A stretch of 64,000 nt of DNA. It comes from Pectinophora gossypiella (Eukaryota > Arthropoda > Insecta > Lepidoptera > Gelechiidae). Position 1 is the stretch's first letter. Every line of letters begins with the position of its first letter. The notes below the pieces were generated by a model. That model was not told the DNA's origin. It saw nothing but the letters and a program-made list of their open reading frames with translations, and did no database searches. Position numbers and translations under genes: made by a program. The stretch covers positions 11,015,840 to 11,079,839 of the forward strand of contig NC_065424.1 of NCBI RefSeq assembly GCF_024362695.1, given 5' to 3'. Below are positions 62,575 to 64,000 of this stretch, piece after piece.

Positions 62575-62900
62575 GTACAGAGGCGGAGGACAGGAGCCCT
62601 AGTACGGCTTTGAAATAGACTACGCTGGGCGTCAACCATCTCGTGTCAGACAAAGTACTGCGGGGCGGAAGGAAATCGCTCCCCTATTCCTTAAAAAGTA
62701 CAATGGAGATTGCTACACCGACAAAAGCGTGGGTGTTAATTTAGAGGTGAAGTAATGTAAATAGTGTAAGTTCGTTTCCTCAAATTAAGATGTTTGTGGC
62801 TGTTCAAATAATATGCAATATCGGTATCACATCGTTACACGTCATCGAGTGTGACAAGATGCACCCTGGACACTTTTTTACAGAGATTCGCTGTATAGTA
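62575..62900 (+). mobile_element. Retroposon O then Y repeat
   Basis: 62575-62758: GGCGGAGGACAGGAGCCCTA, TACTGCGGGGCGGAAGG, CTACACCGACAAAAGCGTGG. 62760-62900: AAGTTCGTTTCCTCAAATTA, as at 53245. Confidence 0.82.
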
Positions 62901-62902
62901 AA

Positions 62903-63612
62903 ATATGTTACTGTGAAAGCTCTAACCACGCTAAATCTTAAGATTTAAGTGTAAGTCTTAGCCTTTACCGACATGAGTTGGTAACATAATATAAACTGCC
63001 TATATACGTCCCACTGCTCGGCACAGGCCTCCCCTCAATCAACCTGAGGACGTATGGAGCATACTCCACCACGCTTGCCCCATGCGGCTTGGTGGAGGTG
63101 TTTGTACGGCTAATAGCCGGGATTAACGTGCCCTTCGAAGCAAGGAATCATCTTACTTTTAAGGACAATCAGGTGATTCAAGCCTGAAAAATCCTTACCA
63201 AACAAAGGACAGTCTCACAAAGTGATTTCGACATTGTCCCCATCGGGAATCGAACCCGGACCTCCAGATCGTGAGCCTAACGCTCTAACCACTAGACCAT
63301 GGAGGCTGTTTGATCATGGAGCTTTTACCATTCCAATTCAGTATATGCTAGGTTTTACCACTTTCAGCTGGTAGATGTTGGTTTTAGGAATAACCACAAG
63401 TACAAGTTGATGCGCTGAGCACGTTATGACATCTTTTGTTTTCTAACATTTACCGTGCCATTAATGTAAATCCTAAGATTTACCAACGGAATGGTGGTAA
63501 AAGTTCGAATCGCAAACCTTTTGCGACATTTACCATTAGGAATTGGTAGATCTTAGATTTTACTGGAATATCTTAGGATTTACTGCAGTTCGAGCTTTTA
63601 CAGTAACATATA
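62903..63612. mobile_element. TIR element with SINE-B inside
   Basis: Left ATATGTTACTGTGAAAGCTC, right end reversed ATATGTTACTGTAAAAGCTC. Subterminal AAATCTTAAGATTTA and TAAATCCTAAGATTTACC words recur about five times. SINE-B occupies 62988-63310. About 390 bp without the SINE. No transposase. Confidence 0.8.
62988..63310 (-). mobile_element. SINE-B, full length
   Basis: TAAACTGCCTATATACGTCC to CCACTAGACCATGGAGGCTG. Confidence 0.9.
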
Positions 63613-63614
63613 TT

Positions 63615-64000
63615 TGTTATACAAGGTCTATGGGAATAACCTTCATATTTAAATTGGTATTCAAGTGTAACAAACAAATTCCCGCATTGGCTTAACCTTC
63701 ACACTCGATGAAATGAAGTTATGACGATAAACAAATTAGATTTCGTGTTTGTATATTACGAGATATATCGTTTCTAAAATGTATAATTTGTAAAGTTAAC
63801 AGAAGGTTCATTTCTAGGTAATCGCTTTTTGTTGTGGCCTTGTATTATTCGTTTATTCTCAATAGTTCGTATCAACATAACTCATAATAATAATTTAGAT
63901 TAAACGTCGTATTCACGTAGCGTGAAGAAGCACCTAATAGGCCAGTATGGTAGTCGCAACTGATTCGAAACTGACTCATTGCGTTGCTTTTTAGTTGCTA
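63615..64000. other. No gene or repeat recognised
   Basis: AT-rich edge of the window. No splice-bounded coding segment. The receptor's upstream exon could lie here or beyond, but nothing identifies it. Confidence 0.35.

Overview
The window reads as AT-rich, extremely repeat-dense nuclear DNA of a moth or butterfly (Lepidoptera). The grounds are one insect neuropeptide-receptor gene with long introns, several tRNA-headed SINE families, short TTAGG-type (insect telomere-like) runs, many palindromic MITEs and many 5'-truncated LINE tails. There are no bacterial-style operons, no rRNA genes and no CRISPR arrays. Nearly all of the small open frames are repeat-derived or chance frames.

The one host gene I can reconstruct lies on the minus strand between 18374 and the left edge. 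Four coding exons (17773-18327, 10198-10345, 4520-4661, 344-456) join with matching splice phases into 319 residues of a class A GPCR, from a signal peptide through TM5 and into intracellular loop 3. The sequence fits the insect allatotropin receptor (orexin-receptor-like) family. TM6, TM7 and the C-tail must lie left of base 1. A 5'UTR splice acceptor at 18374/18375 implies a further upstream exon that I could not place. The introns of 7.4, 5.5 and 4.1 kb are mostly transposable-element debris.

A diverged partial copy of the receptor's second coding exon and its downstream intron lies at about 29.4-30.1 kb. It is split by two retroposons.

For reference the repeat families are labelled here as follows. 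SINE-A, -B and -C have different heads but share a central core; SINE-C has a tRNA-like plus 5S-rRNA-like head. SINE-F has a tRNA head and is mostly on the minus strand. E, H, I1, I2, J, K, M, N, O, V and W are LINE or retroposon tails. D, Q, R, S, U, Y, Z and P3 are MITE-like or unclassified dispersed repeats. Regions: 1-18 kb is receptor exons and introns; 18.5-28 kb is SINEs, a (TA)n tract and a 1.4-kb tandem array of about 240-bp units; 28-32 kb is nested MITEs and the broken exon copy; 32-48 kb is dense SINE, MITE and LINE fragments; 48-64 kb is more of the same, with a composite MITE dimer, an inverted E pair and two clear TIR elements.

I found no new biosynthetic, defence or RNA-guided system. 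The most interesting items are the tRNA/5S chimeric SINE, the SINE core shared between unrelated heads, the three-copy composite MITE dimer, the inverted E pair with shared private variants, the tandem array rich in YY1/Pho-like words, and the interrupted receptor-exon duplicate.
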